Below are positions 50,376 through 59,609 of a DNA stretch of 64,000 nt, in pieces; position 1 is the stretch's first letter; the number at the start of each line of letters is the position of its first letter. The notes beneath the pieces were generated by a model that worked only from the letters and a program-made list of their open reading frames with translations, was not told where the DNA came from and did no database searches. The position numbers were made by a program, and so were the translations under genes. Source of the stretch: JAPLJC01 sp963697965. Its GTDB lineage: Bacteria > Desulfobacterota > Desulfobaccia > Desulfobaccales > 0-14-0-80-60-11. Location: assembly GCA_963697965.1 (NCBI GenBank), contig OY969108.1, forward strand, positions 1,612,001 to 1,676,000, given 5' to 3'.

Positions 50376-52226
50376 ATGAGTCCAGCCATTCGTATCCTTG
50401 GCCGTCAAAATCCGATAACCGTTGAGGATGGTTCGACTCTTTTGGATGCGCTGGTTGCGGCAGGATTTTCTGTCGCGGCCGATTGCGGCGGCAAGGGCAA
50501 ATGCGGCCGCTGCAAGGTCAAGGTTCATAAAGGGGCATCGCGTCTGCCGCTCGCGAAGGCGGAGACCAAACGCCTTGGGGACGCGGAGGCCGCCCAGGGC
50601 TTGCGGCTGGCCTGTCAACATGCGGCTGTTGATGGGCTGGTTTTAGAAGTCGTCGAAGAGTCGTATCGGCAGGAAGTCTACAAGAGGCTTGGGATTGGTC
50701 TTGGCCGGCCTTTGCCGTCGAGCCCCTCTATCCGCATGGTTCCTCTTCCCGGTGGGGAAATTGAAAGTGCGTTGGCGGCAGTAGGGCTTCTCAAGGATGT
50801 CGACTGGCCGGCGATCCTGCCGGACGCCGGGCGCTGCCAACCTTCTGCAGGTGAGAGACCTGCCGTGTCCGCTGGTCTTCCCCCATCGTGCTGCTCCGCT
50901 CTGGTAACCGAGTTTAACCGGGTGATCGGACTGGTGGCGCCCTCTTTTGCGCCTCACGGGATCGCAGTCGATTTGGGGACCAGCACCATAGCCGTCTACC
51001 TGGGCAACCTGCAAACAGGAGAAGTCCTCGGCATCGAGAGCGCCCGCAATCCTCAAATCTCCTTCGGAGCCGATGTCATGAGCCGGATCACGGCTTGCAG
51101 GGATCCCAAGAACGCGGAAACCATGAAAGAGATGGCCCGTGGGACCATATCTGCCTGCATCAGGACCCTGGCTCGGCGCTATGATCTTCCTCAGGAAAGC
51201 CTGGTGGACGCGCTGGTCGTTGGAAACTCCACCATGATCCACATTCTCCTGGGAGCCCCAGTGCACGGCCTGGGAGTCGCCCCCTATCGGCCCCTATTTC
51301 ATGAAAGCCTCAAAGTTCGAGCGCCGGAAATAGGATTTCCGCTTCATGCGGGCGCTTGCGTGCAAACGCTCCCTCTGCCCGCAGCCTTTGTAGGCGCCGA
51401 TACGATGGCCGCCTGGTTGTGGGTGGAGCGGACTGTGGATGAAGGCCCGACGCTGCTTTTGGACCTGGGGACCAACGGAGAGATGGTGCTTTCCGCAAAC
51501 GGTCGCCTATGGGCCACCTCCTGCGCCACCGGTCCCGCCTTTGAAGGCGCCACCCTCAGTTGCGGAATGGCCGGAATGCCCGGCGCCATCGAGAAGGTTT
51601 CCTTCCTGGATGGGGCTCTGGAACTGAAGGTGATCGGGGACTCCACAGACCCTGCCATCCGCCCGCAGGGCCTTTGCGGCTCCGGCGCCATGTCGGCACT
51701 GGCGGCTCTGCTGGCGCGCGGCATTATTCATCCTGACGGGAGATTTGAGTCTAATTTGCATCATGAGTCTCTGCGGCGTATGCCTACAGGAGTCGAATTC
51801 ATTCTCGCCTCCGCCAAACAGGCTGCCAATGGCCGGCCTGTCGTAATGCGCCAGAAAGATGTTCGGGAATTACAGCTTGCCAAGGGCGCCGTCGCCACCG
51901 GGATTAAGTTCCTCTGTAAGGCTGCAGGAATCAGAGCGCCGGCACGCATACTGCTGGCCGGAGCCTTTGGCAATGTTATTGCACCAGAGGATGCCATTAC
52001 TATTGGCATGGTCCCCAGGATCGCTGCCGGCAGAATCGCCGGAATTGGCAATGCTGCCGGGCTGGGGGCCGCACTGGCCCTCTTGGATATTCGGGGCCGC
52101 CGGCGTGCGGAGGCGCTGCTTCACGAAATGGAGGTGGTAGAAATGGGCGGCGCCCCGGGTTTCAGAGAGGCTTTCTTTGCAAGCCTGGCTTTTCCGGAAC
52201 GCCGGCAAGCGGACCAAGAGCTTTAA
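50376..52226 (+). CDS. Reductive activator of corrinoid proteins (RACE/RamA-like ATPase)
   Basis: The 616-residue protein has an N-terminal [2Fe-2S] ferredoxin domain (DCGGKGKCGRCKVKV and a later LACQH), a linker region to about residue 190, and a long ASKHA ATPase domain (AVDLGTSTIAVYLGNL, FGADVMSRI, GNSTMIHILLG, LDLGTNGEM, GLCGSGAMS, LAGAFGN). This is the layout of RACE proteins, which reduce Co(II) back to Co(I) in corrinoid methyl carriers using ATP. It is the expected service protein for the corrinoid protein at 28221, although 21 kb away. The histidine kinase gene starts only three bases after its stop. Confidence 0.93.
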   Translation: MSPAIRILGRQNPITVEDGSTLLDALVAAGFSVAADCGGKGKCGRCKVKVHKGASRLPLAKAETKRLGDAEAAQGLRLACQHAAVDGLVLEVVEESYRQEVYKRLGIGLGRPLPSSPSIRMVPLPGGEIESALAAVGLLKDVDWPAILPDAGRCQPSAGERPAVSAGLPPSCCSALVTEFNRVIGLVAPSFAPHGIAVDLGTSTIAVYLGNLQTGEVLGIESARNPQISFGADVMSRITACRDPKNAETMKEMARGTISACIRTLARRYDLPQESLVDALVVGNSTMIHILLGAPVHGLGVAPYRPLFHESLKVRAPEIGFPLHAGACVQTLPLPAAFVGADTMAAWLWVERTVDEGPTLLLDLGTNGEMVLSANGRLWATSCATGPAFEGATLSCGMAGMPGAIEKVSFLDGALELKVIGDSTDPAIRPQGLCGSGAMSALAALLARGIIHPDGRFESNLHHESLRRMPTGVEFILASAKQAANGRPVVMRQKDVRELQLAKGAVATGIKFLCKAAGIRAPARILLAGAFGNVIAPEDAITIGMVPRIAAGRIAGIGNAAGLGAALALLDIRGRRRAEALLHEMEVVEMGGAPGFREAFFASLAFPERRQADQEL

Positions 52227-52229
52227 GCT

Positions 52230-54455
52230 ATGAGTCGTTTGCTATCATTACTTGCACCAAAACTCCGCAGCCGGTTGGTGCTTCTTGTGCTCCTGGCTGT
52301 CCTGCCATCTCTGGGGCTGACGTTCTACATGGGATTGGAAGAACATCAGATACAATCGGCTGACCTGGAGATGAACACCCTGCGGCTCACTCGCCTGGCA
52401 GCCGGCCACCTGAGCCAGGCTATCGAAGGAGTCCGCCAGTTGCTCACGGGGCTTTCCCAACTGCGCGAGGTCCGCGAGGGTAATTTCGAGGAGAGCAGAG
52501 AGCTCTTTGTAAATCTACTCAAGCAATTTCCATATTATGTGAACCTGGGCATGATTGACGACAACGGCGTTATCGTCTGCAGCGGGCGGCAATCCGAGAA
52601 GCCGGTCCATTTGGAGGACCAGGCTTATATCCAGCGCGCTTTGAAGACGGGCGATTTTGTGATAAGCGGTTTTCAGATCGAGAGCTATACGGGAAAACCG
52701 GTAATCTATTTCGTTTATCCGGTAAAGGGTTTGGTGTCCGAGGTTTATGCCGCTCTCGACCTCTCCTCGATCAAAACTATCGACATAGCGGCGCAACTCC
52801 CAGCCGGCGGAGTGTTTCTGGTCCTCGATTACAATGGCGTGGTTCTGGCCCGGTACCCGGATCCTGAAAAGTGGCTCGGCCAACTTATGCCTGCCGATTG
52901 GCCCTTTTTGGGCTATTGGATGGTCCCTTTCGAGCCGGTGGTTGAAGCCGGTATGGGTGAAAGCCGGGGCTCGCTCGTGGCCATTAATGGCCGCGACCTG
53001 AAAGCGGAGCGGCTTTATGGGATCACAACGATTCATGCCGCTCCGGAGACGAACATCTACGTAAGCATCGGTATGTCGAAGGAAACGGCTTTCGCCGCGA
53101 TTAATCACGTTTTTGCCAGGAATGTTGCAGGTGTGGCCCTGGTTGGTATTCTGGCGCTGCTGGCAGCCTGGATAGGCGGCGACGTCTTTATTTTGCGCCG
53201 CCTGCAGGATCTCGTCGGCGCCACCAAACGCATGGCTTCCGGAGATCTGGGCGTGCGGGTCAGGCCGTTTGGCGATCGTGATGAACTTAGCATATTGGCT
53301 TCCTCGTTCAACGAAATGGCCGAATCGCTCGACGCCCGCACCACTCAGGTGCGCCAGGCTGAGGCCAAGTACCGCACCCTTGTAGAGCAGATCCCGATGG
53401 TCACTTACACCGCGCCCCTGGACAAGGCCCGCGGCGCCTCCTACATCAGCCCGCAGATCGAATCGATCCTGGGGTACTCTCCTAAAGAGTGGCTGGCTGA
53501 CCCGGGATTGTGGGTCAAGCTACTCCACCCGGAGGATCGGGATCGGGTTTTGGCGGAAAGTCAAAGAGACCCGCTCGATTCCAAAGGGGCAGTATTTCGG
53601 TCTGAATACCGTATACTTACCAGAAAAAGCGACGTGTTGTGGCTCCGCGACGAGGCCACGGTGGTGAGAAGTGGACTGGATGAGCCTGAGTTTTTACAGG
53701 GAATCATGTTCGATGTCACGAATCAAAAAAGGTTTGAAGAAGAACTTAAGAGTTCCCATGAAAGAATGCGCGAGCTTGCCGCCCACATAGAAGGCGTGCG
53801 GGAAGAAGAAAGAACCCGGATTGCCCGGGAGATCCACGATGAACTGGGCCAGGCGCTGACAGGTATCAAGATCGACCTGGCCTGGATGAACAAGAAACTC
53901 CAGGGTCCTGATCGAGCCACCCAGACAGACTTGCTGTTAAAGAGGATAACCGGGATGAAGGATACCATCGACGCCACGGTGCAAGTTGTGCGAAAGATCA
54001 GCGCCGAACTCAGGCCGGGGATCCTCGATGGTTTCGGTCTGCCGGCGGCCATCGAATGGCAGGCCTCGGAGTTTCAGGACCGTACCGGCATACAGTGCCA
54101 AATCAGCGCCATTCCTGAGGATCTGGATCTGGCGGAAAGGCCTTCTTCAGCAATTTTTCGGATTTTCCAGGAACTTTTGAATAACGTCGTCCGCCACGCC
54201 AACGCCAGCAAGGTGAGTATCAGCTTGAGGAAGAGGAGGGGATTGCTGACCCTGGAGGTTCAGGATAACGGCAGAGGAATTTCCGAGAATGAAAAATATA
54301 AGGCAAATTCCTTCGGGCTTTTGGGAGTCCGGGAGCGAGTGGCGATCCTGGGTGGCAAGTCCAGCATTAAAGGCGTCCAAGGGCAAGGGACGATTGTCAC
54401 CATACGGATTCCCCTTCCGGGCGAATCAGGAGTTAATAACCACATCAAATCATAG
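52230..54455 (+). CDS. NarL-type sensor histidine kinase with Cache, HAMP and PAS domains
   Basis: The 741 residues run: membrane helix (about 15-35), extracytoplasmic double-Cache-like domain (about 40-290), second helix (about 293-315), HAMP (about 318-370), PAS (about 385-510), then a HisKA_3 domain with phospho-histidine H536 (AREIHDELGQ) and the ATPase (NNVVRHANASK, DNGRGISENEKYK, FGLLGVRERV). The Cache domain suggests sensing of a small external molecule, perhaps the methylated substrate. It sits between the RACE gene and its response regulator, all closely spaced. Confidence 0.95.
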   Translation: MSRLLSLLAPKLRSRLVLLVLLAVLPSLGLTFYMGLEEHQIQSADLEMNTLRLTRLAAGHLSQAIEGVRQLLTGLSQLREVREGNFEESRELFVNLLKQFPYYVNLGMIDDNGVIVCSGRQSEKPVHLEDQAYIQRALKTGDFVISGFQIESYTGKPVIYFVYPVKGLVSEVYAALDLSSIKTIDIAAQLPAGGVFLVLDYNGVVLARYPDPEKWLGQLMPADWPFLGYWMVPFEPVVEAGMGESRGSLVAINGRDLKAERLYGITTIHAAPETNIYVSIGMSKETAFAAINHVFARNVAGVALVGILALLAAWIGGDVFILRRLQDLVGATKRMASGDLGVRVRPFGDRDELSILASSFNEMAESLDARTTQVRQAEAKYRTLVEQIPMVTYTAPLDKARGASYISPQIESILGYSPKEWLADPGLWVKLLHPEDRDRVLAESQRDPLDSKGAVFRSEYRILTRKSDVLWLRDEATVVRSGLDEPEFLQGIMFDVTNQKRFEEELKSSHERMRELAAHIEGVREEERTRIAREIHDELGQALTGIKIDLAWMNKKLQGPDRATQTDLLLKRITGMKDTIDATVQVVRKISAELRPGILDGFGLPAAIEWQASEFQDRTGIQCQISAIPEDLDLAERPSSAIFRIFQELLNNVVRHANASKVSISLRKRRGLLTLEVQDNGRGISENEKYKANSFGLLGVRERVAILGGKSSIKGVQGQGTIVTIRIPLPGESGVNNHIKS

Positions 54456-54474
54456 CCTTAGCGGAGAAGCCGAT

Positions 54475-55116
54475 ATGGCCAGAGTATTGGTTGCCGATGA
54501 TCACGCCATCATGAGGCGTGGTTTGAAGCACATCCTGGAGGAAGAATTCCACAGTATTGTGTTTGGGGAAGCCAGCAACGGTCAAGAGGCGCTCGATCTG
54601 GCCTGGAAGCAGGAATGGGATATTGTGATCCTCGACATCACCATGCCCGGCCGCGGCGGACTCGACATATTGAAAGAGTTGAAACAGTTCCGACCGAAAC
54701 TTCCGGTGCTGGTCCTTAGTATGCACTCAGAAGATCAGTTTGCGGTGCGCGTGTTGAAGGCCGGCGCCTCAGGCTATATGACCAAGGAAAACGTTCCTGA
54801 GGAACTGGTCAAGGCCTTCAAGAAAGTACTGGCAGGCGGGAAATACGTCAGCGCCTCTCTGGCGGAAAAATTGGCTCTCCGCCTGGAAACCGATGACGAG
54901 AAGCCATTATATGAAAAGCTCTCCGATCGCGAATACCAGGTACTGTGTCTTATCGGCTCGGGGAAAACCGTCAAACAGATATCCGAGCAATTATCGCTCA
55001 GCATCAAAACGATCAGCACCTACCGCACCCGGATCCTGGAAAAGCTCCAAATGACCTCGAACGCGGAACTGACCCATTATGCCCTGAAACACAAGTTGGT
55101 GGATTGTGACCTTTAG
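54475..55116 (+). CDS. NarL/FixJ-family response regulator
   Basis: The 213-residue protein has a receiver (VLVADDHAIMRRGL; phospho-acceptor in VILDITMPG; lysine in YMTKENV) and a C-terminal LuxR-type helix-turn-helix (LSDREYQVLCLIGSG, VKQISEQLSLSIKTISTYRTRILEKL). It is the partner of the preceding kinase. It is a natural candidate for binding the 63-bp elements at 26766, 32639, 40361 and 41183, though nothing in the sequence proves this. Confidence 0.95.
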   Translation: MARVLVADDHAIMRRGLKHILEEEFHSIVFGEASNGQEALDLAWKQEWDIVILDITMPGRGGLDILKELKQFRPKLPVLVLSMHSEDQFAVRVLKAGASGYMTKENVPEELVKAFKKVLAGGKYVSASLAEKLALRLETDDEKPLYEKLSDREYQVLCLIGSGKTVKQISEQLSLSIKTISTYRTRILEKLQMTSNAELTHYALKHKLVDCDL

Positions 55117-55188
55117 GTGTGCTGGCAATGGCTCGGTTAAGAGAACCTGAACTGAGCTTGAAATGACCGACCTGGGGGGAGGACGCTC

Positions 55189-55752
55189 ATGAAGCTCAAC
55201 AAGAGATGGGGCATGACCCTGGCGGTGCTGCTGGCTGTCTCCCTTGCTCCTGCGGCCTGGGGACAACTGAGAATCCAATCGGGGGCCTTGACCGACGCCT
55301 TAAGGGATGGCATCCGGCACCCCCGGAAATTGGAAGAGCTGATCTTCCGGCTCACCAACGAAGCCCGCTGCCAGAACGGTCTCCCCGACCTGGAGCCGGA
55401 TGAGGCGCTGTCGGAGGTGGCCCAGAATTACAGCGACGAGTTGCTGAAGGGCAACTTCTTCAGCCATAAAGACCTCCAGGGCAGGGGCCCCCAGCAGCGC
55501 CTGGATGAGGAACAACCGGCAAAACAGGCGTATACTTATCGCGTGGGCGAGAATATTGCAGGGTTCTCTAAACTCGATTATGCTGACACGAAAACCATAG
55601 CCCGGATGATCATGGATGGCTGGATGACTTCCCCGGGCCATCGGCAGAATATTCTCCAGCCTCTGTACACCCATTTGGGGGTGGGGGTGTCGATCCAGGG
55701 AACAGAGCTACGGGTCACTCAGGAATTTGCCAGAAGGACGGCCCTGAGATAG
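55189..55752 (+). CDS. Secreted CAP/SCP-domain protein (YkwD-like)
   Basis: The 187-residue protein has a signal peptide (MTLAVLLAVSLAPAAWG) and one CAP domain. It contains LTNEARCQNGLPDLEPDEALSEVAQNYSDELLKGNFFSHKD, then RVGENIAG, MIMDGWMTSPGHRQNILQP and THLGVGVSIQG, so the CAP histidine/glutamate positions are present. The function of bacterial CAP proteins is largely unknown. The AT-poor spacer after it (55753-55959) has no gene. Confidence 0.9.
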   Translation: MKLNKRWGMTLAVLLAVSLAPAAWGQLRIQSGALTDALRDGIRHPRKLEELIFRLTNEARCQNGLPDLEPDEALSEVAQNYSDELLKGNFFSHKDLQGRGPQQRLDEEQPAKQAYTYRVGENIAGFSKLDYADTKTIARMIMDGWMTSPGHRQNILQPLYTHLGVGVSIQGTELRVTQEFARRTALR

Positions 55753-55959
55753 CTGAGGCTCGCCATCAAGAACGGTTTAGCCTTGCCGTCAAATCTCCCA
55801 TCCACCTGTCGCCCTGAGGGGAAGGGAAAAACTCAAGTGGAAGCCCCTGAGATTGAGACGTCCAGAGAGTAATCCCTCAGGGCCCCTCTCAAACAACTGC
55901 CTGGAACCGACCCGGAAGATTAGCGAATCGAAACTGAAACATTAGGTTAAATCAGTCTC

Positions 55960-57132
55960 ATGCTCAGGAAACCGTGCCATTCAAACGAGGCGCAACCGGC
56001 CAGCGCGGGGCATCCGGCGAAAGCACTGGATACCCGACTGAACGAATTTCTCACGAAGTGCCGTTCAGGACGTACACCCCGCGAATGCCTGGTCTGCCAG
56101 AAAAATTGTGAATTCCTGCGCAGCACCATGACTCCCAGACAGCTGGCTGAAAGGCTGAAAGAAGATTATGGCTTTGACGCTACCATTCCCTTTTCCTGCA
56201 ACCTTTGCAACCTGTGTGGCGAGCTATGCCCTGAAGGTTTGGATGTCGGTGGTCTCTGTCAGGAAATCAGGACATACCTTTCCTCTCAAGGCATGTCCCC
56301 TCTGCCCCAGCACAAACCGGTTATCAGCCATCAGCGGTGGGGCTCCTCCAGGGTTTTCACGTTAGCCAAGGCAAATCGCCTGAACCAGGCAGACACTCGA
56401 CAGGTTTTTTTCCCGGGATGCAATCTCGCTGCCTATTCACCTGACCTGGTGGCGAAAACCTTTGAGCATTTGCGCAGCAAATTGCCCCATACCGGGATCA
56501 TCCTTAACTGCTGCGGCGCTCCCAGCTATCTCCTAGGTGAAATGACTCTATTCCAAAGCATCCTGGATGGAATCGACCGGCAGCTGAAAGCCCTGGGGGC
56601 CTCGGAAATCATAACGGCCTGCCCCGAGTGCTACCAGGTTCTCAAGGTTCATGCCCCTCAATGGAAGATCCGCGGCCTTTATGAGGTGTTAGTTGAAGTC
56701 GGACTACCGGAGAGGGACTTTGGGACCGCGGCAACTATTTTTGCCATCCATGACTCATGTGCGGTTCGCCATGAGGCGGAATTCCGGCAGTCCGTTCGGG
56801 AGGTGCTGCAGAAACTGGAGTGCCGCACCGAAGAGATGGAGTTCAGCGGGGAAAGGACACGCTGTTGTGGCGGAGGGGGCATGATCGCCGCGGTAAATCC
56901 TGGGCTCGCCGGGAAAATCGCCCGGCTGCGAGTGGAGGAAACCCCCCATGATATCGTGACTTACTGTGCAGGATGTCGCGAGAACTTCGCTCGCCAGGAA
57001 AAGGGAGCACTACATGTGTTGGACTTGGTATTTAATTCCAACTGGCGGCAGGACAGAACGAAATCGCCTCGCGAGGGCCTTAAGAAGTGGAAAAACCGCT
57101 GGGACTTAAAGCGCCGGTTAAAGCGGAGGTAA
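55960..57132 (+). CDS. CCG-domain Fe-S protein (HdrD/HdrB-like)
   Basis: The 390-residue protein has two N-terminal cysteine sets (CLVCQKNC and CNLCNLCGELCPEG) for [4Fe-4S] clusters. Two CCG modules follow: FFPGCNLAAYSPD with ILNCCGAPSYLLG and CPECYQVLK, then HDSCAVRHE with RCCGGGGMIAAVNPGLA and CAGCRENF. CCG domains in HdrB/HdrD bind the non-cubane cluster that reduces disulfides; others serve in lactate, glycolate or glycerol-phosphate oxidation. No membrane partner or flavoprotein is adjacent, so the acceptor is open. The following Tat-exported protein is only 68 bases away. Confidence 0.88.
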   Translation: MLRKPCHSNEAQPASAGHPAKALDTRLNEFLTKCRSGRTPRECLVCQKNCEFLRSTMTPRQLAERLKEDYGFDATIPFSCNLCNLCGELCPEGLDVGGLCQEIRTYLSSQGMSPLPQHKPVISHQRWGSSRVFTLAKANRLNQADTRQVFFPGCNLAAYSPDLVAKTFEHLRSKLPHTGIILNCCGAPSYLLGEMTLFQSILDGIDRQLKALGASEIITACPECYQVLKVHAPQWKIRGLYEVLVEVGLPERDFGTAATIFAIHDSCAVRHEAEFRQSVREVLQKLECRTEEMEFSGERTRCCGGGGMIAAVNPGLAGKIARLRVEETPHDIVTYCAGCRENFARQEKGALHVLDLVFNSNWRQDRTKSPREGLKKWKNRWDLKRRLKRR

Positions 57133-57200
57133 ACCTTGGCGGGAATGAATGGTCCAACCGCAAAGCGCCCTGCCAGCAAAGTTTTGGAAGGGGGTTTGAG

Positions 57201-57791
57201 ATGGAAGAACCGCTGGAAAAAGAGTTTTGCCTGAATAGCAGGCGCGGTTTCGTCAAGGGAATCTTTGGAGGTTGCGCGGCGGCGTTACTGTCCGGTGTGG
57301 TCGTCCCTTCTGCCTTCGCCGCTCAAGCGGGACCGCCCCGGCCTGGGAGCGATGCCAAACTGGCGGAATGGTCCAAACAACGATTTCTTTTTCACTGGAA
57401 CTGCTCCCAGGCGGTCTTGGAGGCCCTTGGTCCCAGGTATGGGCTCGATTACCATTTGGCCGTGAAAATCGCCTGCGCCTTCGCCGCGGGTGAATGGAAG
57501 GGTAAGACCTGTGGCTCCTTCACCGCTGGTTACATGGCGATCGGTCTTGCGCATGGGGCGATCCCGATGCAAGAAGACCATTATGACGTTAAGCCAGTCC
57601 ATGAACGGCTGGTGCGATTTGACCGGGCCATGCTGGCCGCCTTCGGCACCCTGGACTGCAGCGCCTTGCTGGGTATGGACATGGGCACTCCCCAAGGGAT
57701 AAAAGAGGCGGCCGCCAAGGGAATGTTCACCAAGGTATGTCCCAGAACCGTAGTGGCGGCGGTGACTGAAATCCTGAAGATCAACGTCTGA
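57201..57791 (+). CDS. Tat-exported C_GCAxxG_C_C family redox protein
   Basis: The 196-residue protein starts with a twin-arginine signal (NSRRGFVKGIFGGCAAALLSGVVVPSAFAAQA). The family core follows: NCSQAVLEALGPRYGLD, CAFAAGEWKGKTCGSFTAGYMAIGL, LDCSALLG and a final KVCPRTV. The five spaced cysteines match the C_GCAxxG_C_C family of putative redox or metal proteins. Most members are cytoplasmic, so Tat export, which implies folding with a cofactor before export, is unusual. It probably works with the CCG protein upstream. Confidence 0.85.
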   Translation: MEEPLEKEFCLNSRRGFVKGIFGGCAAALLSGVVVPSAFAAQAGPPRPGSDAKLAEWSKQRFLFHWNCSQAVLEALGPRYGLDYHLAVKIACAFAAGEWKGKTCGSFTAGYMAIGLAHGAIPMQEDHYDVKPVHERLVRFDRAMLAAFGTLDCSALLGMDMGTPQGIKEAAAKGMFTKVCPRTVVAAVTEILKINV

Positions 57792-57830
57792 GGGTGTTCG
57801 TGGGGCGGGCCTCCGTGCCCGCCATCAGTA

Positions 57831-57851
57831 GCACAGGTTTAAAACCTGTGC
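57831..57851. repeat. Perfect palindrome after the C_GCAxxG gene
   Basis: A 21-base unit built from GCACAGGTTT and AAACCTGTGC arms. It is adjacent to a second inverted repeat, GGGCGGGC/GCCCGCC at about 57803-57822. Both look like REP-type units or a terminator without a clear T-run. Confidence 0.5.
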
Positions 57852-57925
57852 CACCACCAGGGACGGCCGCCCCCCCAACCCAAGCGTAAAATCAAAGCCA
57901 GGCCCGGCGGAGAAAGGCAGAAGAG

Positions 57926-58453
57926 ATGAGAAGAACGAAGAGAGAGCAAGCACGGGAATTGACCGTTTCCCTGGCGGACACCCCGCTGGGGGGAATTATT
58001 CTTTACTTTACCCCCAAGGGGTTGGCAGCCCTGGATTTTGCCGGAGAGTCCGGCGAGATAGACCTGGAGCGCTCCTCCCTTTCAGACTCGCCTGATCCCA
58101 TGATCGGGAGGGTGGTCAAGGAACTGCGCGCCTTTTTGGCGGGAGCGCCTACGGATTTTCATAACCTGCCCCTGGACCTTCAGGGCACGCCCTTCCAACT
58201 CAGGGTCTGGCAGGAATTGCGCCGCATTCCCTGGGGCGGCACCATCTCTTACCGGGAATTGGCTCGACGGGCCGGCTCCCCCAAAGCGTTGCGGGCCGTG
58301 GGCCAGGCCAACGCCGTTAACCCCATCCCCATCATCATTCCCTGCCACCGGGTCATCTCGGCTGACGGCACCCTGGGCGGCTACAGCTCCGGCCTGTGGC
58401 GCAAATGCTGGCTCCTGAAGCACGAAGGCGTTAGGCAAAAGGGTTGTAGGTAA
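57926..58453 (+). CDS. ogt: Methylated-DNA--protein-cysteine S-methyltransferase (MGMT/Ogt)
   Basis: The 175-residue suicide enzyme has the methyl-accepting cysteine in the invariant IIPCHRVI motif, preceded by FQLRVWQELRRIPWGGTISYRELARRAGSPKALRAVGQANAVNP. It repairs O6-methylguanine by taking the methyl group. Length is normal. The first start codon has a GAGA-rich upstream stretch. It is convergent with the UDP-glucuronate decarboxylase gene. Confidence 0.95.
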   Translation: MRRTKREQARELTVSLADTPLGGIILYFTPKGLAALDFAGESGEIDLERSSLSDSPDPMIGRVVKELRAFLAGAPTDFHNLPLDLQGTPFQLRVWQELRRIPWGGTISYRELARRAGSPKALRAVGQANAVNPIPIIIPCHRVISADGTLGGYSSGLWRKCWLLKHEGVRQKGCR

Positions 58454-58489
58454 AAATAGTGGTGGGCCCCAGCGGCGCCCAGTGCCCAC

Positions 58490-59458
58490 CTACGCGCTTA
58501 CCTGGCCCTGCACCTGGTAACCCTCTTGCTCAAGCTTCACGGCGAAATAGGGAATGGTCTGCTTCAGTCCCTGCTCCAGGGAAATCGCGGGTTGCCAGCC
58601 CAATAATTCCCTGGCCCTGGAAATATCCGGGCGGCGCCGCCCCGGGTCGTCGGGCGGCAGAGGCCGATGGCTGATGGTCGAGGAGCTTTTCACCATAGAC
58701 CGGACCTTGCTAGCCAGCTCCAGGATGGTAAATTCATCAGGGTTGCCCAGGTTAACCGGATCATGCACCCCCTCTTGGTTCATCAGGCGCACCAGGGCCT
58801 CTACCAGGTCGGAGACATAGCAAAAGGAGCGGGTCTGTTGGCCCTGGCCATAGATGGTGATCTCACCGCCGGTCAAGGCCTGGACGATGAAATTGCTCAC
58901 CACCCGGCCGTCATTAATGGCCATCCGGGGACCGAAGGTGTTGAAAATGCGGGCGATGCGGATATCTACCCCATTCTGGCGGTGATAATCCATCATCAGG
59001 GTTTCCGCCACCCTCTTGCCTTCGTCGTAGCAACTCCGCACTCCTATACAGTTGACGTTGCCCCAATATTCTTCTTTTTGGGGATGGACCAGGGGATCAC
59101 CGTAGATCTCGGAGGTGGAGGCCAACAGGATGCGGGCCTTGACCCTTTTCGCCAGCCCCAGCATGTTCAGGGTCCCCAGGACATTGGTCTTGATAGTCTT
59201 CACCGGGTTGGATTGGTAGTGCACCGGCGAGGCGGGGCAGGCCAGGTGATAGATCTGGTCCACCTCCAGCATGATGGCAGTGACCACGTCTTGGCGGATC
59301 AGCTCCAGGCGGGGATTGTCCCTCAGGTGGTCCAGGTTCTTCTTGGAGCCGGTGAAGTAATTGTCCAGACAAAGGACTTCATGGTTCTGGCCAAGAAGCC
59401 GCTCCACCAAATGGGAGCCGATGAATCCTGCTCCGCCGGTTACCAGTACGCGGGCCAT
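58490..59458 (-). CDS. UDP-glucuronate decarboxylase-like NAD-dependent epimerase/dehydratase
   Basis: The 322-residue SDR enzyme has the NAD motif GGAGFIGSHL, the YxxxK pair in SCYDEGKRVAETL, and the segments CLDNYFTGSKKNL, HLACPASPVHYQ, STSEIYGDP and RIFNTFGPRM that are typical of UDP-xylose synthase. It would convert UDP-glucuronate to UDP-xylose for surface polysaccharide. Related dTDP-glucose dehydratases share parts of these motifs, but the CPASP segment favours the decarboxylase. Confidence 0.92.
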   Translation of the reverse strand: MARVLVTGGAGFIGSHLVERLLGQNHEVLCLDNYFTGSKKNLDHLRDNPRLELIRQDVVTAIMLEVDQIYHLACPASPVHYQSNPVKTIKTNVLGTLNMLGLAKRVKARILLASTSEIYGDPLVHPQKEEYWGNVNCIGVRSCYDEGKRVAETLMMDYHRQNGVDIRIARIFNTFGPRMAINDGRVVSNFIVQALTGGEITIYGQGQQTRSFCYVSDLVEALVRLMNQEGVHDPVNLGNPDEFTILELASKVRSMVKSSSTISHRPLPPDDPGRRRPDISRARELLGWQPAISLEQGLKQTIPYFAVKLEQEGYQVQGQVSA

Positions 59459-59609
59459 AGGCGCCGTTCTCCTTCCCTCGAGTCGTTGCTTCCCATTGTA
59501 ACCCCCCCGGAGCGCCAGGTAAATTCCAGATTGACAGCTATCCCAATTAACTGAGAATATACGGGTAGAGGACGATGCCGCTTATCCTTATTTAGCGTGG
59601 GGTGAAACT

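Noticed and set aside
55151..55185. A fifth copy of the 63-bp element before the CAP-domain gene (GACCGACCTGGGGGG)
   Set aside because: Only a short GC-rich part resembles copy A. The GTAGGA and TCCTAT blocks at the fixed 34-base offset are missing.
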